Source: Pantanalinema sp. GBBB05 (GTDB lineage: Bacteria > Cyanobacteriota > Cyanobacteriia > Leptolyngbyales > Leptolyngbyaceae). From it: a DNA stretch of 64,000 nucleotides. The translations under genes were made by a program, and so were the position numbers. Below the pieces are notes generated by a model. The model searched no databases and had not been told where the DNA came from. It saw only the letters and a program-made list of their open reading frames with translations. How positions within the stretch are numbered: position 1 is the stretch's first letter; the number at the start of each line of letters is the position of its first letter. Positions 47,405 to 56,266 of the stretch are shown here, piece by piece. The stretch covers positions 62,001 to 126,000 of the forward strand of contig VRZD01000003.1 of assembly GCA_016743235.1 (NCBI GenBank). Reading direction: 5' to 3'.

Positions 47405-48181
47405 TTATCCTTGCAACAAAGACTCAGCACCATCAATCCAAACTTCTGTACCGGTGATATGGCTGGAAGCATCGGAGGCAAGAAATAATACCAGTTGGGC
47501 AACTTGCTCGGATGTACCTGATTTACCATCGGTTAACGGAATTCTGCCGCTGGGAAATTCCACAGGTTCTTTAATCGTAGCCAAATCCCGTTGTTGGGTA
47601 TTTTCATCAATCTCTGTGGCGATCGCGCCAGGACAAATCACATTGACGCGAATTCGATGCTTGGCTAATTCCAACGCTATCATTTTAGTAAAAGCAACCT
47701 GAGCCGCCTTAGAACAAGAATAAGCTGTAGCTCCGGTATTACTAAAAATCCGAGTACCATTGACCGAAGCCGTGATGATGACCGAGCCACCATTTTTCTT
47801 CAAGTAAGGCACTGCATATTTCACGGTTAAAAATGTGCCTTTGAGATTAATATCTAATGTTTTATCCCATTCTTCTGGCGTTAATTCTTCAATAGGTGCC
47901 CATACGCCATTAATGCCAGCATTGGCAAATACAACATCAATGACACCAAATTTCTCGCCAATCGTTTGAATTGCAGTTTGCATCTGATCCGGTTGGGAAA
48001 TATCCGCGATCGCAGTCATCGCGTCACCACCCTGATGTTGGATCTTTTCAATCGTTTCGCGGCTTTCCTCAGGATTGTGATCGATCGCCGCGATCTTGGC
48101 TCCCTGCTCAGCCAATAGCAGAGCCGTTGCCTTACCAATCCCTGACCCTGCTCCTGTAATCAGTGCAACTTTGCCCTTCAT
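47405..48181 (-). CDS. Short-chain dehydrogenase/reductase (first of two)
   Basis: A 258-residue Rossmann oxidoreductase. It has TGAGSGIGKAT (NAD(P)-binding TGxxxGxG), NAGING for the NNAG motif, and the catalytic tyrosine/lysine in YSCSKAA with the serine in ITASVNG. The C-terminal AQLVLFLASDASSHITGTEVWIDGAES block matches SDRs of the 3-oxoacyl-ACP-reductase/glucose-dehydrogenase type. It is placed directly upstream of the GH31 gene on the same strand, which suggests sugar metabolism, but no substrate can be assigned. Confidence 0.88.
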   Translation of the reverse strand: MKGKVALITGAGSGIGKATALLLAEQGAKIAAIDHNPEESRETIEKIQHQGGDAMTAIADISQPDQMQTAIQTIGEKFGVIDVVFANAGINGVWAPIEELTPEEWDKTLDINLKGTFLTVKYAVPYLKKNGGSVIITASVNGTRIFSNTGATAYSCSKAAQVAFTKMIALELAKHRIRVNVICPGAIATEIDENTQQRDLATIKEPVEFPSGRIPLTDGKSGTSEQVAQLVLFLASDASSHITGTEVWIDGAESLLQG

Positions 48182-48296
48182 GCTGGCTCCTTACCTGATT
48201 AGTGTCATCCTTTTGATTGCTTGAAAAAGGCAGATTAAACATGAAGGGTTGCTCCAACGATCCACTCCATTATGGATAAAAATCACCCCTACACCT

Positions 48297-49190
48297 TTAC
48301 TTAATCCGGTGGGTTTCCTTATTTTCCAGCCCTTCCTGGGAATGGTCTAAACGCAATTCGCCATCGGGTTCTACTCGCTTCCAGAAAGGCGTTTGCTTGC
48401 CAACAGGTCCTTTTGCCGGAGTGACACCACCATCGACTAACCATAAGGCTCCAGTCACATAACTGGCTTCATCAGATGCTAAAAAGGCATAAACATTTGC
48501 CACTTCTTCGGGTGTCCCCCGACGTGCCATTGGCGTCGCCTGAATCAACATCTTTTCCATTTGTTGATCCATGGGTCCCGTTTCTTTATGCGTCCAAGCG
48601 GTATCGATCGCGCCGGGACAAACGCAATTGGCACGAATCCCATACTTTGCTTCTTCTACGGCAATTCCCATCATGAAGGCATGCATCCAGCCTTTGGTGC
48701 CACCATAGGGAGCATTCTGAGCCAATCCATTGAAGCCTGCTTCAGAACCAGCGGAAACAATGTTACCGTTCGTTTTTCGGAGATGAGGAATCGCAAACCG
48801 GGTCATTAAAAATGCTGAGCGAATATTCATACGGATTGTGCGATCGAAATCTTCGATCGGGTATTGATCAATTTCAGCATTAGTTAGAAATACACCCGCA
48901 TTGTTGACCAATACATCTAATTTTCCGTAGGTAGCAACGGCTGATTCTACACAGGTCTGAGCATGAAACTCTTCGGAAATATCACCAATATAGGAAATCC
49001 CTGCGCCCCCATAGTGTTGAATCGCTACAGCCACTTGATCGACTGGATCGCCGGGTAACCCATTAACTATGACTTTGGCGCCTTCTTTAGCAAACTTATG
49101 GGCAATCGCTTCACCAATTCCAGTTCCGGCACCTGTGACGATCGCAACTTTACCTTCCAATCGCCTAGTACCGCTAATTGTATTAGTCAT
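48297..49190 (-). CDS. Short-chain dehydrogenase/reductase (second of two)
   Basis: A 297-residue SDR with TGAGTGIGEAIA, NNAGVF, the conserved serine in NIVSAGSEAG, YGGTKGW for YxxxK, and VYAFLASDEASYVTGALWLVDGG. An extra about 40-residue tail (PFWKRVEPDGELRLDHSQEG) extends beyond usual SDRs. The start is ATG 49190, with GGGAG upstream; a TTG three codons earlier lies too close to that site. The two SDR genes run in series, 115 bp apart, and differ clearly, so they are not a recent duplication. Confidence 0.87.
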   Translation of the reverse strand: MTNTISGTRRLEGKVAIVTGAGTGIGEAIAHKFAKEGAKVIVNGLPGDPVDQVAVAIQHYGGAGISYIGDISEEFHAQTCVESAVATYGKLDVLVNNAGVFLTNAEIDQYPIEDFDRTIRMNIRSAFLMTRFAIPHLRKTNGNIVSAGSEAGFNGLAQNAPYGGTKGWMHAFMMGIAVEEAKYGIRANCVCPGAIDTAWTHKETGPMDQQMEKMLIQATPMARRGTPEEVANVYAFLASDEASYVTGALWLVDGGVTPAKGPVGKQTPFWKRVEPDGELRLDHSQEGLENKETHRIK

Positions 49191-49363
49191 CTGGTTCAAT
49201 CTCCCCTATTTTCCCTATCTTTTATCTTGAGAGACTGCCCCAAACTTACCTCTACCCTCAGCCAGATTACAGGCTTCTACCTTGAGTTGGTTTAAGTGCT
49301 TTAAATTCTTCGTTAATCTTCAGAGAGCTTATGAAAGCTTGCAGTTAGTGAGATAAGGATTTT

Positions 49364-49861
49364 ATGACTTTCACAGCAGAACCTACAACTGGACTCGCAG
49401 AATCTTTTCGTAGTTTAGATGTAGATCAACAGCTTGCCCTGTTTTATTTCATCTATAAGAAAATGGGCGATTCTGTAACTCCCGCCGCACCTGGAGCTAG
49501 CACTACTTCCTCGGAAATTGCTGAAGGCTTGTTTAATCAAGTTAAGGAAATGTCCCATCAAGAGCAATTGCAGCTGCAACGGGATTTAATCACTCACAAA
49601 AATAATCTGATCGCGCGTGAGTATGGGGCGTTAAGCGATACGACAAAACTGCTGTTCTGGTATTTACTGGCTTGTGGCATGGATGAAGGCACGGTTAGCC
49701 CTATGCCTGCTGACTATAAACTATCTGCCCAAGCAGAACAGCTCATGAGCCAGATTACTGGGCTAGAATTCCAACAACAAATTACGCTGTTCCGTAATAT
49801 TGTGGCACCCATGGGGGTTGATCCCAATTCGGCTCAGCACGATCGCGATACCAATCTGTAA
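49364..49861 (+). CDS. Helical carotenoid protein (HCP), OCP N-terminal-domain homologue
   Basis: A 165-residue all-helical protein related to the N-terminal half of the orange carotenoid protein, without the C-terminal regulatory domain. Matches to OCP are seen in DQQLALFYFIYKKMG (OCP: DQLALIWFAYLEMG), PAAPGAS, KLLFWYLLACGM and ITGLEFQQQITLFRN. Carotenoid-site equivalents kept are Y31 (OCP Tyr44), W99 (Trp110) and R144 (Arg155), while Tyr28 replaces Trp41. Family members bind carotenoid and quench singlet oxygen and, in some clades, phycobilisomes; the clade cannot be told by eye. AAGGA precedes ATG 49364. No OCP or FRP gene is nearby. Confidence 0.9.
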   Translation: MTFTAEPTTGLAESFRSLDVDQQLALFYFIYKKMGDSVTPAAPGASTTSSEIAEGLFNQVKEMSHQEQLQLQRDLITHKNNLIAREYGALSDTTKLLFWYLLACGMDEGTVSPMPADYKLSAQAEQLMSQITGLEFQQQITLFRNIVAPMGVDPNSAQHDRDTNL

Positions 49862-49950
49862 TTGAACATTGCGATCAAACCCTGAAGGTCGGGCTAGTTT
49901 TAGATTTAACAGCAGCCTGCCTTTAGAGCAAATCAAATAATCAGAATTGT

Positions 49951-49990
49951 GGGCAATCATCCCCTTTACTACCCGCTTGATTGCCCTTTT
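49951..49990 (+). terminator. Rho-independent terminator after the HCP gene
   Basis: A perfect 9-bp stem GGGCAATCA / TGATTGCCC with an 18-nt loop, followed by four T's. It separates the HCP gene from the DUF2945 gene. Confidence 0.8.
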
Positions 49991-50047
49991 CTATGCTGAT
50001 TTTTTCGTTTCCAAGCAATTCCAAGTTCTAGAAAAGGAGCTGTGAAG

Positions 50048-50263
50048 ATGTCAAACAATCTTCAACCAGGGGATCAAGTCGAGTGGCAAACTTCCCAAGG
50101 TAAAACTCAAGGTCAAGTTGAAAAGAAGTTAACCAAAGCAACAGAAATTAAGGGGCATCATGTAGCGGCTTCAGACACAAATCCTGAATATCTTGTGAAA
50201 AGCGATAAGACCGGTAAGGAAGCCGCACATAAACCTGGATCACTGAAAAAGACGAAGGAGTAG
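50048..50263 (+). CDS. DUF2945 / HVA1-type Tudor-like small protein
   Basis: A 71-residue protein, almost all one small beta domain: LQPGDQVEWQTSQGKTQG, then HHVAASDTNPEYLVKSDKTGKEAAHKP. The pattern G-D-x-V-x-W ... P-x-Y-x-V-x-S-D-K-T-G-K-x-A-x-H-K matches DUF2945, also called hypervirulence-associated HVA1. Its function is not established. ATG 50048 is set by AAGGAG eight bases upstream; a GTG at 50042 would be too near that site. Confidence 0.85.
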   Translation: MSNNLQPGDQVEWQTSQGKTQGQVEKKLTKATEIKGHHVAASDTNPEYLVKSDKTGKEAAHKPGSLKKTKE

Positions 50264-50307
50264 CTGATCAATTATTAATCACGCAGCTACTCTAGAAAAA
50301 TTATCTT

Positions 50308-50333
50308 AGGGACGTTAAATCTATAACGTCCCT
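50308..50333. terminator. Bidirectional hairpin between DUF2945 and psaK
   Basis: A perfect 10-bp stem AGGGACGTTA / TAACGTCCCT with a 6-nt loop, lying between converging genes. No long T-run follows on the plus strand; AATTTTTC follows on the minus. The AGGGACGT core is shared with the terminator after hup. Confidence 0.65.
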
Positions 50334-50409
50334 CATCTTTTATCTGGGTTTTTCAGCTAGCGATCGCAGCATGACATCATCGCGATCGCTCAATTAACAA
50401 CAGTATAAG

Positions 50410-50667
50410 TTAACGAGCTAAAGTCAGGACAGCCAGAGTACCTAACAAATGCCCAAAACTCATAGCTCCAATAAACGTAGGAACACTCATTTTCAAAGGT
50501 CCTAATGGCAACATCGGACCAACATCAGGGCGCTGCACCACGCGGCTAGCAATCAGTACTGCCAGAAGGCAAGAAATTGACATAATTAGTGGGGTTCCTG
50601 AAGAAAACCAGGGCGCAACTTGATCTTCTACAGGTCGTGCGGCTGCCAGCCAGAGTGATTGCATCAT
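50410..50667 (-). CDS. psaK: Photosystem I subunit PsaK-like protein
   Basis: An 85-residue two-helix membrane protein. After a short N terminus (QSLWLAAARPVEDQ) the first helix is IMSISCLLAVLIASRVV, then a loop RPDVGPMLP, then SVPTFIGAMSFGHLLGTLAVL. The final AMSFGHLLGT matches the conserved T-x-F-G-H-I-L-G motif of PsaK, and the loop position of GPxLP also fits. PsaK sits at the edge of photosystem I and helps bind carotenoid and chlorophyll; some copies respond to high light. The match is clear but diverged, so it could be the PsaK2-type. No other psa gene is adjacent. Confidence 0.75.
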   Translation of the reverse strand: MMQSLWLAAARPVEDQVAPWFSSGTPLIMSISCLLAVLIASRVVQRPDVGPMLPLGPLKMSVPTFIGAMSFGHLLGTLAVLTLAR

Positions 50668-50827
50668 GCCTTAAATCTCCACTTGAAATCAGATTACGTT
50701 TTATCATCCAGCTTGCATCCCTGTTACACCTCAACCTAATGAGAGATTTATTGATGGCAATTTAGCGATAAATTTCTAAACTGAAGCAATTCATTCAATG
50801 TTAAATTTACGATTGATCTAACTCTAA

Positions 50828-53410
50828 TCAATCATTCATAAATACACCTTGCAAATAAGCTTGGCGAAATGGACTGGGAATAATGGTCTGAGTCCGACGA
50901 TCGCTCTGACTCTGCCCCTTAGAAGCAGTCATGTCCTGACCATCGACCCAAAGATTCTGTAGCTGGAATCCATGTACCTGAAGTTGAATCCTCCGATAGG
51001 GAAATGGATATAGGCAGGGAAAATCACCTTGCTGTTCCCAAAACAATTCCAGCCCTTCTGCAAATCGCACTAGTCGGAAGTGATCTAATCGCCATTCACC
51101 ATAGCCATCTCCAGCATCACTGTAAATACAATCTTCAGAACTTCCTTGGACAGGGGGATATAAATGCAAGACTAAATCATCATCGATCACCATCGGTAAG
51201 ATGCTGCCTGCTTTCACCAGTAGAGGCATTTGTTCCAATGGCGCAGCTAGCTTTACTTGAGCCATGCCTTCAACCACTGAATCATCCCAAAAGCTATACC
51301 AGCTTCCTGGTGGAACTGTCACCAAGCGCGATCGTCCACCTTCCTCAAACACAGGATAAATAATCAGGGCGTTACCTAAATAGAAGGCATCATCAATGCT
51401 CCATAAAGCCGGCTGATCGGGGTTATACCAAAATAACGGACGAATTAACGGATAACCTTTCTGCGATGCTTCCCAGGCGAGGGTGTAGAAGTAGGGCATC
51501 AACTGATAGCGTAACTGAAGGAAGTTCCGCATGATGCTGAGATAGGGTTCTCCATACGTCCAGGGCGTACGATACTCCACATTATTCGAGCAATGGGAAC
51601 GGTAAAACGGCATGAATGTTGCCATTTGAAACCAGCGCAGATACAACTCAGCAGACGGGTTGCCCTGGAATCCGCCAATATCCGGACCACTATAAGCAAT
51701 GCCGGACAACCCCAATCCTAATACTGTAGGAATTGTTTGCTGCATACATTCCCAGGTACATTCAATATCCCCCGTCCACGTCCAGGCATACCGTTGCAGC
51801 CCTGCCCACCCAGCGCGTGACACAATAAACGGACGCTGATTGGGACGATATTGACACAGACTTTCATACCCAGCGCGCGCTTGCAAGAATCCATAAACAT
51901 TGTGAGCTTCCTGGTGATCCCCGCCTCTACCTTCCAGGTGATGCCGCACGACTTTAGGTAATGAACGATCGCCCCAAGTGATAAAGGCAGCTGGTTCATT
52001 CATGTCGTGCCAGAACCCTGCGACTCCCAAATCCAACATAAACTCGTATTGCCGACTCCACCATTGCCGCACCAAGGGATTCGTAAAGTCTGGAAAGGCT
52101 GACCAGCCGCACCAAACCGGAGCGATCGCCAAATCACCCGTCGGCAGTTTACAGAAGGCTTCTAACATCCGTCCTTCTAAAAACAGCTTGCTTTTGCGGC
52201 TGTATTTAATTCCAGGATTGATAATCGTAATGAATTGGACACCTTCAGATGCCAATTCTTTGGTAAATTTACCCAGTTCAGGAAATCGTTGTGGGTCGAT
52301 CGTGAAGGCTCGGTAACCCACCTGTACATCAATATCTAAATGAATCGCACTCAGGGGTAAATCTAGCTCCCGAAACTGCTGCACGGTTTCTCGGACTGCC
52401 GCTTCCGTCCGATAGCCCCAACGAGATTGGTGATAACCTAATGCCCAGCGAGGGGGTAAGGGCGATCGTCCGGTCAGTTCGGTATAGCGTTCTACTAGTT
52501 GAGTGGGCGATCCCGTGGCAACATAGTAGCGTAAGGCTCCCCCAGTAAACGCCGCTGTGGCATGAGCATCATCAAAGGTAAAGGTTGCTTCAAACGAGTT
52601 TTCGTAAAAAATCAGGTAGCTGCCCTGCGAATGTAAACTGATATAGACCGGAATGCTAATGTACATGGGATCCGATCCTGGCGCGTACATCCCTGCCGCA
52701 TCATAATTCCACATTCGGTACGTGCGGGTGGTTGATGGCAATTCAGCTTTAGTTTCTACATCTGGTGTAGGTGGCTGAAACAGATCATGAGCCCGCAAAT
52801 TCAATCGGGCTGCCCGTTCCCCTAAGCCATACAGGTTTTCTTCTGGGCGTAATCGGGTCTGATGGCTCCACGCTTCACTTTCCCGCCTCGGTGGCAGTTC
52901 CTCTCGTAACAACTCACCCCTAGCCGTATAGAACTTCACCTGACCCGTAGCACTTACCGCAATCTGTAACTCGCCACTGGAGACAGTCCAGCCCTCGGCG
53001 GTGGGATTCAGGTCGATCGTCACTTCTGACCATAATTGCCAGGACATATGATCGATCGGTTTTGCTAAGGCATAGGGTACGGGAGGTAGACCGGGCTTCC
53101 AGTTCAATTGGACAAAATCAGGCTTCAAAAAGCAAATTTCTAGTTCAGCTTGCTCAAAGTAAAAATAAGCGCCTCTTGCCCAGGATTCGGCTTGCAACAA
53201 TTTACCCGGACTTTCAACTACTTCTAATGTCGGTGGAACCGTGAATTGCTGCTCTAAGCGATCGCGCTGTCGAGAATATCGATAAGCATAGACAGCATAG
53301 GTTAAATAGAATAAGGAACCTAAGAAGAACTTGAACTTAAGTGATAACTTTTTGAAGCGACTCTGAATCAATTCAGAAAAATCGAGAGCTTGGCTTTGAT
53401 CAAGGGTCAT
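50828..53410 (-). CDS. Glycoside hydrolase family 31 alpha-glucosidase (second copy)
   Basis: An 860-residue enzyme longer at the N terminus than the first copy. The nucleophile is D469 in FWHDMNEPA; the YHQSRWGYRTEAAV, IHLDIDVQVGYRAFT and SGPDIGGFQGNPSAELYLRW segments match the GH31 barrel. The first about 60 residues hold a basic hydrophobic stretch (KLSLKFKFFLGSLFYLTYAV) that may anchor the protein to a membrane. It shares the catalytic scaffold with the 45080-47398 gene but differs strongly in sequence, so the duplication is old. Its ATG overlaps the TGA of a 25-codon upstream frame. Confidence 0.9.
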   Translation of the reverse strand: MTLDQSQALDFSELIQSRFKKLSLKFKFFLGSLFYLTYAVYAYRYSRQRDRLEQQFTVPPTLEVVESPGKLLQAESWARGAYFYFEQAELEICFLKPDFVQLNWKPGLPPVPYALAKPIDHMSWQLWSEVTIDLNPTAEGWTVSSGELQIAVSATGQVKFYTARGELLREELPPRRESEAWSHQTRLRPEENLYGLGERAARLNLRAHDLFQPPTPDVETKAELPSTTRTYRMWNYDAAGMYAPGSDPMYISIPVYISLHSQGSYLIFYENSFEATFTFDDAHATAAFTGGALRYYVATGSPTQLVERYTELTGRSPLPPRWALGYHQSRWGYRTEAAVRETVQQFRELDLPLSAIHLDIDVQVGYRAFTIDPQRFPELGKFTKELASEGVQFITIINPGIKYSRKSKLFLEGRMLEAFCKLPTGDLAIAPVWCGWSAFPDFTNPLVRQWWSRQYEFMLDLGVAGFWHDMNEPAAFITWGDRSLPKVVRHHLEGRGGDHQEAHNVYGFLQARAGYESLCQYRPNQRPFIVSRAGWAGLQRYAWTWTGDIECTWECMQQTIPTVLGLGLSGIAYSGPDIGGFQGNPSAELYLRWFQMATFMPFYRSHCSNNVEYRTPWTYGEPYLSIMRNFLQLRYQLMPYFYTLAWEASQKGYPLIRPLFWYNPDQPALWSIDDAFYLGNALIIYPVFEEGGRSRLVTVPPGSWYSFWDDSVVEGMAQVKLAAPLEQMPLLVKAGSILPMVIDDDLVLHLYPPVQGSSEDCIYSDAGDGYGEWRLDHFRLVRFAEGLELFWEQQGDFPCLYPFPYRRIQLQVHGFQLQNLWVDGQDMTASKGQSQSDRRTQTIIPSPFRQAYLQGVFMND

Positions 53411-53971
53411 AGAAACAAGTGTTGTAGAAGAAAGCTGACAAAGGCTTCAAAAAAATCAACCCAACCAAACCAAGATTTAAACATTAACCTTTGTCCAGGA
53501 ATTGCTCTGGTTAATAGGAACGAATTCGATCGCTCAACTTTTAAATTGAATCAATTGATTTATCCTGCTTAAACAATATTTTTAGAATCGATCTCACTTA
53601 AAGCAAAACTTAATACTTTTAACAGCTAAAAACTAAGTAAGTAAATAGCAGAGGAAATATCATTTTTCCTGCTGCAAATGGGTGAAGCACTTTTCAATCA
53701 TCAGCTGAAAGCAGTTTTTTCAAATCTTCCAGATGACATAAGCTTTACAAATTTCTAACCAAAGGAATAATGATTAAATTCAGGAAAAATAGGTGAAGGA
53801 CTACAAACTCAGCGTTCTAGTCGCTTCCAGAGAATAACCATAACCCTAAATTGATAGCTGTCTTTAAGGGTATGTATCGTCATGGCAACTTTTTGGGCAG
53901 GTAGCTGTGTACTATGAATAGTTGAGATATTCTTTCAGATCTGTTTATTGTCGCAGTTAGGTATCTAGAGC
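53411..53971. promoter_or_regulatory. Divergent 561-bp spacer between GH31 and phosphoketolase-like genes
   Basis: AT-rich, with no gene of ordinary size. A minus-strand frame at 53407-53484 (MFKSWFGWVDFFEAFV...) is 25 residues and ends with an ATGA overlap on the GH31 start, suggesting translational coupling. The plus-strand promoter must lie in the right half. I see no convincing -35/-10 pair. Confidence 0.4.
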
Positions 53972-56191
53972 ATGACCGCAGTCACTCCCACACCCAAATC
54001 AGTTCCGGTATTTTGTGAAGGCATTCAATATTTTGGGGACGCATTGCCTGGATTTGATACCTATGGTCAAGCTCCTGTAATCTCCGACGGAGAAACTGCG
54101 ATCGCCGATCCCACAGATCCCACAGCCGCCTACCAGACAATGCTGTATGCCGATGCCTTGCGCTACCTGATGCTGCAAGTAACAGGGAGTAAAGCTTCTG
54201 GGCATCCGGGTGGATTTGCTAGTCAGGCAGAAGCCTACGCCGCCCTGGTAATGCTGGGCTACAAAAATATTGTCACGGAAGTCGGACACCACGCTCCCGG
54301 TTTCTACAGCGCCATGTTCCTCGATCGCTCCCTGGAAGATATGGGGATTGAAACAGTGCAGCAATTGCGCGATCGCTTCCGCGAACGGCATGGTCTGCTG
54401 GGTCACTTATCCGGTTACATTCCTGGAATTCTCGCTCCGGCCGGACCCTTAGGACAGGGGCAACACTTTGCCATGTCTGCCGCCTTGCTCCATCGAGACA
54501 AACTGTTTCCCTTCACCATTGGCGATGGGGGGTTAGGCGAACCCTACATCATGAGTTCGATGGCACACTTCCATACTGCCTATCCGGAAGTGACTAACTT
54601 CTTACCTGTGCTGGTCTGGAATGGCTATTCTCAGGAACATCACAGTATGGTGTCACTGCTGTCTAACGAGCAAATGACCGCATATTGGCAAGGTAACGGC
54701 TTTGAGCAAGTCGTGATGATTGATGCCAAGGACTTTGATGATCAAAATCAGGCAGGAGCCTTTGTCGATAGCACTGCCTTCTCATTTGAGCAACGTCTAG
54801 AGTTTGTCAAAGCTATCCTATCTGGTGTAGATACTGCCGCTAAAGCCGCTCTCAGTGGTAAGTTGACGGTCTTTATCATCAAGCAACTCAAAGGGGCGGG
54901 AGTCCATGCTCGGGGCGCTAAATCCCACAACCTCTATGCGCAACATACACTGGATAACCCCGATATTGTCGGAGCATTAAAAACGCGGGCGTTAACTCCT
55001 GAAGCTTGGGAACTGGTACGTACTAATTGTTACCGGGCAGGGGGTGGATCTGCTAGCAAAACAGTGGTCACCGAGTCAATCCTGTCATTACCCGACCTGG
55101 AGATGTTACCACTAGAAGAATTTCCCGTTGGCGGTGATCCGAAAGTGTCCACAACGGCAATGGGTCGGTTAGTCGGTCAAGTCGGTCAGAGCGATCGCAG
55201 CTTTGTTGTCACGAATGCCGATGGCAATGAAGCATCTGGAATTGCCAACATCAACCAAGCCCTGAAGATCAATCACCCGACTGAAGATCCGCTGTATTTC
55301 CAGCAACCCGGTGGGCAAGTCTATGAACCCTTAAGTGAAGATGCCTGTGCAGGATTAGCCGCAGGTCTAGCACTCATGGGGGCGCGATCGCTCTGGTGCT
55401 CCTATGAATCCTTCGCGATTAATGGGTTACCCATTTGGCAAACCGTCACTCAGGCGATGGCAGAATTACGTCGTCCCACGCCAGCTACCGTCACCCTATT
55501 TACCGCCGGAGCACTGGAACAGGGGCGCAATGGCTGGACACATCAACGGCCGGAAATCGAAGCCTATTTTGCTGCCATGATGCGGAATGGCAATGTCTTC
55601 CCGCTATTCCCACCGGATGCGAACAGTATTCAGGCTTGCTACGATTGGGCACTGACGACCAAAAACAAAGGCATTGTAATTACGGCCAGTAAGTCACCCT
55701 TACCGATTCGCACCACCTTCGAGCAAACTCGACAGGCGATCGATGATGGGGCGATCGTGCTGCAAGAGGTGAAAGGTGATCCAGGCACAAAAACTGTGGT
55801 CTTTGCCGTGATTGGGGATATGATTTTGATTCCCGTGTTTGAGGCAGCGGCTAGTCTAGAAGCTGAAGGACTGGGAGTCCGCATTGTCTCCGTTGTGAAT
55901 CCCCGTCGTGTATACCGTCCTACGGATGTGGCTTGGGAAAGCTGCTCCGAACCGGATGGGGAATTTCTGGATGATGCTGGCTTCGATCGCTTATTTGGCG
56001 GTGACGCACTGATAGCTGTCACAGGTGGCGCCAGTGGTATGTTGGAACCGGTAATGCTGCGGAGTACTGCTCGCCGGGATACCTTTGCCTGGAAACGCGG
56101 TGAAACCACGGCTAGCCCTGGTGAACTGATGGCATTTAACGGCATTACGGCTGAAGCTCTCGCCAAACGCGCGATCGAACTAGTGCATTAA
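53972..56191 (+). CDS. Thiamine-diphosphate enzyme of the phosphoketolase/transketolase superfamily
   Basis: A 739-residue protein. The ThDP motif is GDG (184-186) with N217 in VLVWNGYSQ. The N-terminal region contains SGHPGGFASQAEAY and the transketolase-like LGHLSGYIPGIL and GPLGQGQHFAMS. The middle has LWCSYESFAINGLP, and later GRNGWTHQRPEIEAYF, FPLFPPDANSIQACYDWAL and SKSPLPIRTTFEQ, which recall phosphoketolase (YESFA, NGxxHQxP, PPDAN, K-x-P-x-P) more than transketolase. I infer a divergent phosphoketolase-like enzyme acting on xylulose or fructose phosphate, but a different keto-sugar substrate is possible. The start is ATG 53972; ribosome-binding signal is weak (AGG). Confidence 0.8.
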   Translation: MTAVTPTPKSVPVFCEGIQYFGDALPGFDTYGQAPVISDGETAIADPTDPTAAYQTMLYADALRYLMLQVTGSKASGHPGGFASQAEAYAALVMLGYKNIVTEVGHHAPGFYSAMFLDRSLEDMGIETVQQLRDRFRERHGLLGHLSGYIPGILAPAGPLGQGQHFAMSAALLHRDKLFPFTIGDGGLGEPYIMSSMAHFHTAYPEVTNFLPVLVWNGYSQEHHSMVSLLSNEQMTAYWQGNGFEQVVMIDAKDFDDQNQAGAFVDSTAFSFEQRLEFVKAILSGVDTAAKAALSGKLTVFIIKQLKGAGVHARGAKSHNLYAQHTLDNPDIVGALKTRALTPEAWELVRTNCYRAGGGSASKTVVTESILSLPDLEMLPLEEFPVGGDPKVSTTAMGRLVGQVGQSDRSFVVTNADGNEASGIANINQALKINHPTEDPLYFQQPGGQVYEPLSEDACAGLAAGLALMGARSLWCSYESFAINGLPIWQTVTQAMAELRRPTPATVTLFTAGALEQGRNGWTHQRPEIEAYFAAMMRNGNVFPLFPPDANSIQACYDWALTTKNKGIVITASKSPLPIRTTFEQTRQAIDDGAIVLQEVKGDPGTKTVVFAVIGDMILIPVFEAAASLEAEGLGVRIVSVVNPRRVYRPTDVAWESCSEPDGEFLDDAGFDRLFGGDALIAVTGGASGMLEPVMLRSTARRDTFAWKRGETTASPGELMAFNGITAEALAKRAIELVH

Positions 56192-56210
56192 GTGTGATTG
56201 TCGCCACTGT

Positions 56211-56248
56211 CGGGTAATTGCTCAAGTCAAACTTGCATGAGTTACCCG
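56211..56248. terminator. Bidirectional hairpin between convergent genes
   Basis: CGGGTAA (56211-56217) pairs with TTACCCG (56242-56248), with a further inner complementarity AAGT/ACTT. It lies between the converging phosphoketolase-like and gyrA-type genes. Confidence 0.6.
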
Positions 56249-56266
56249 GCAGTTATCCGATTGCTC

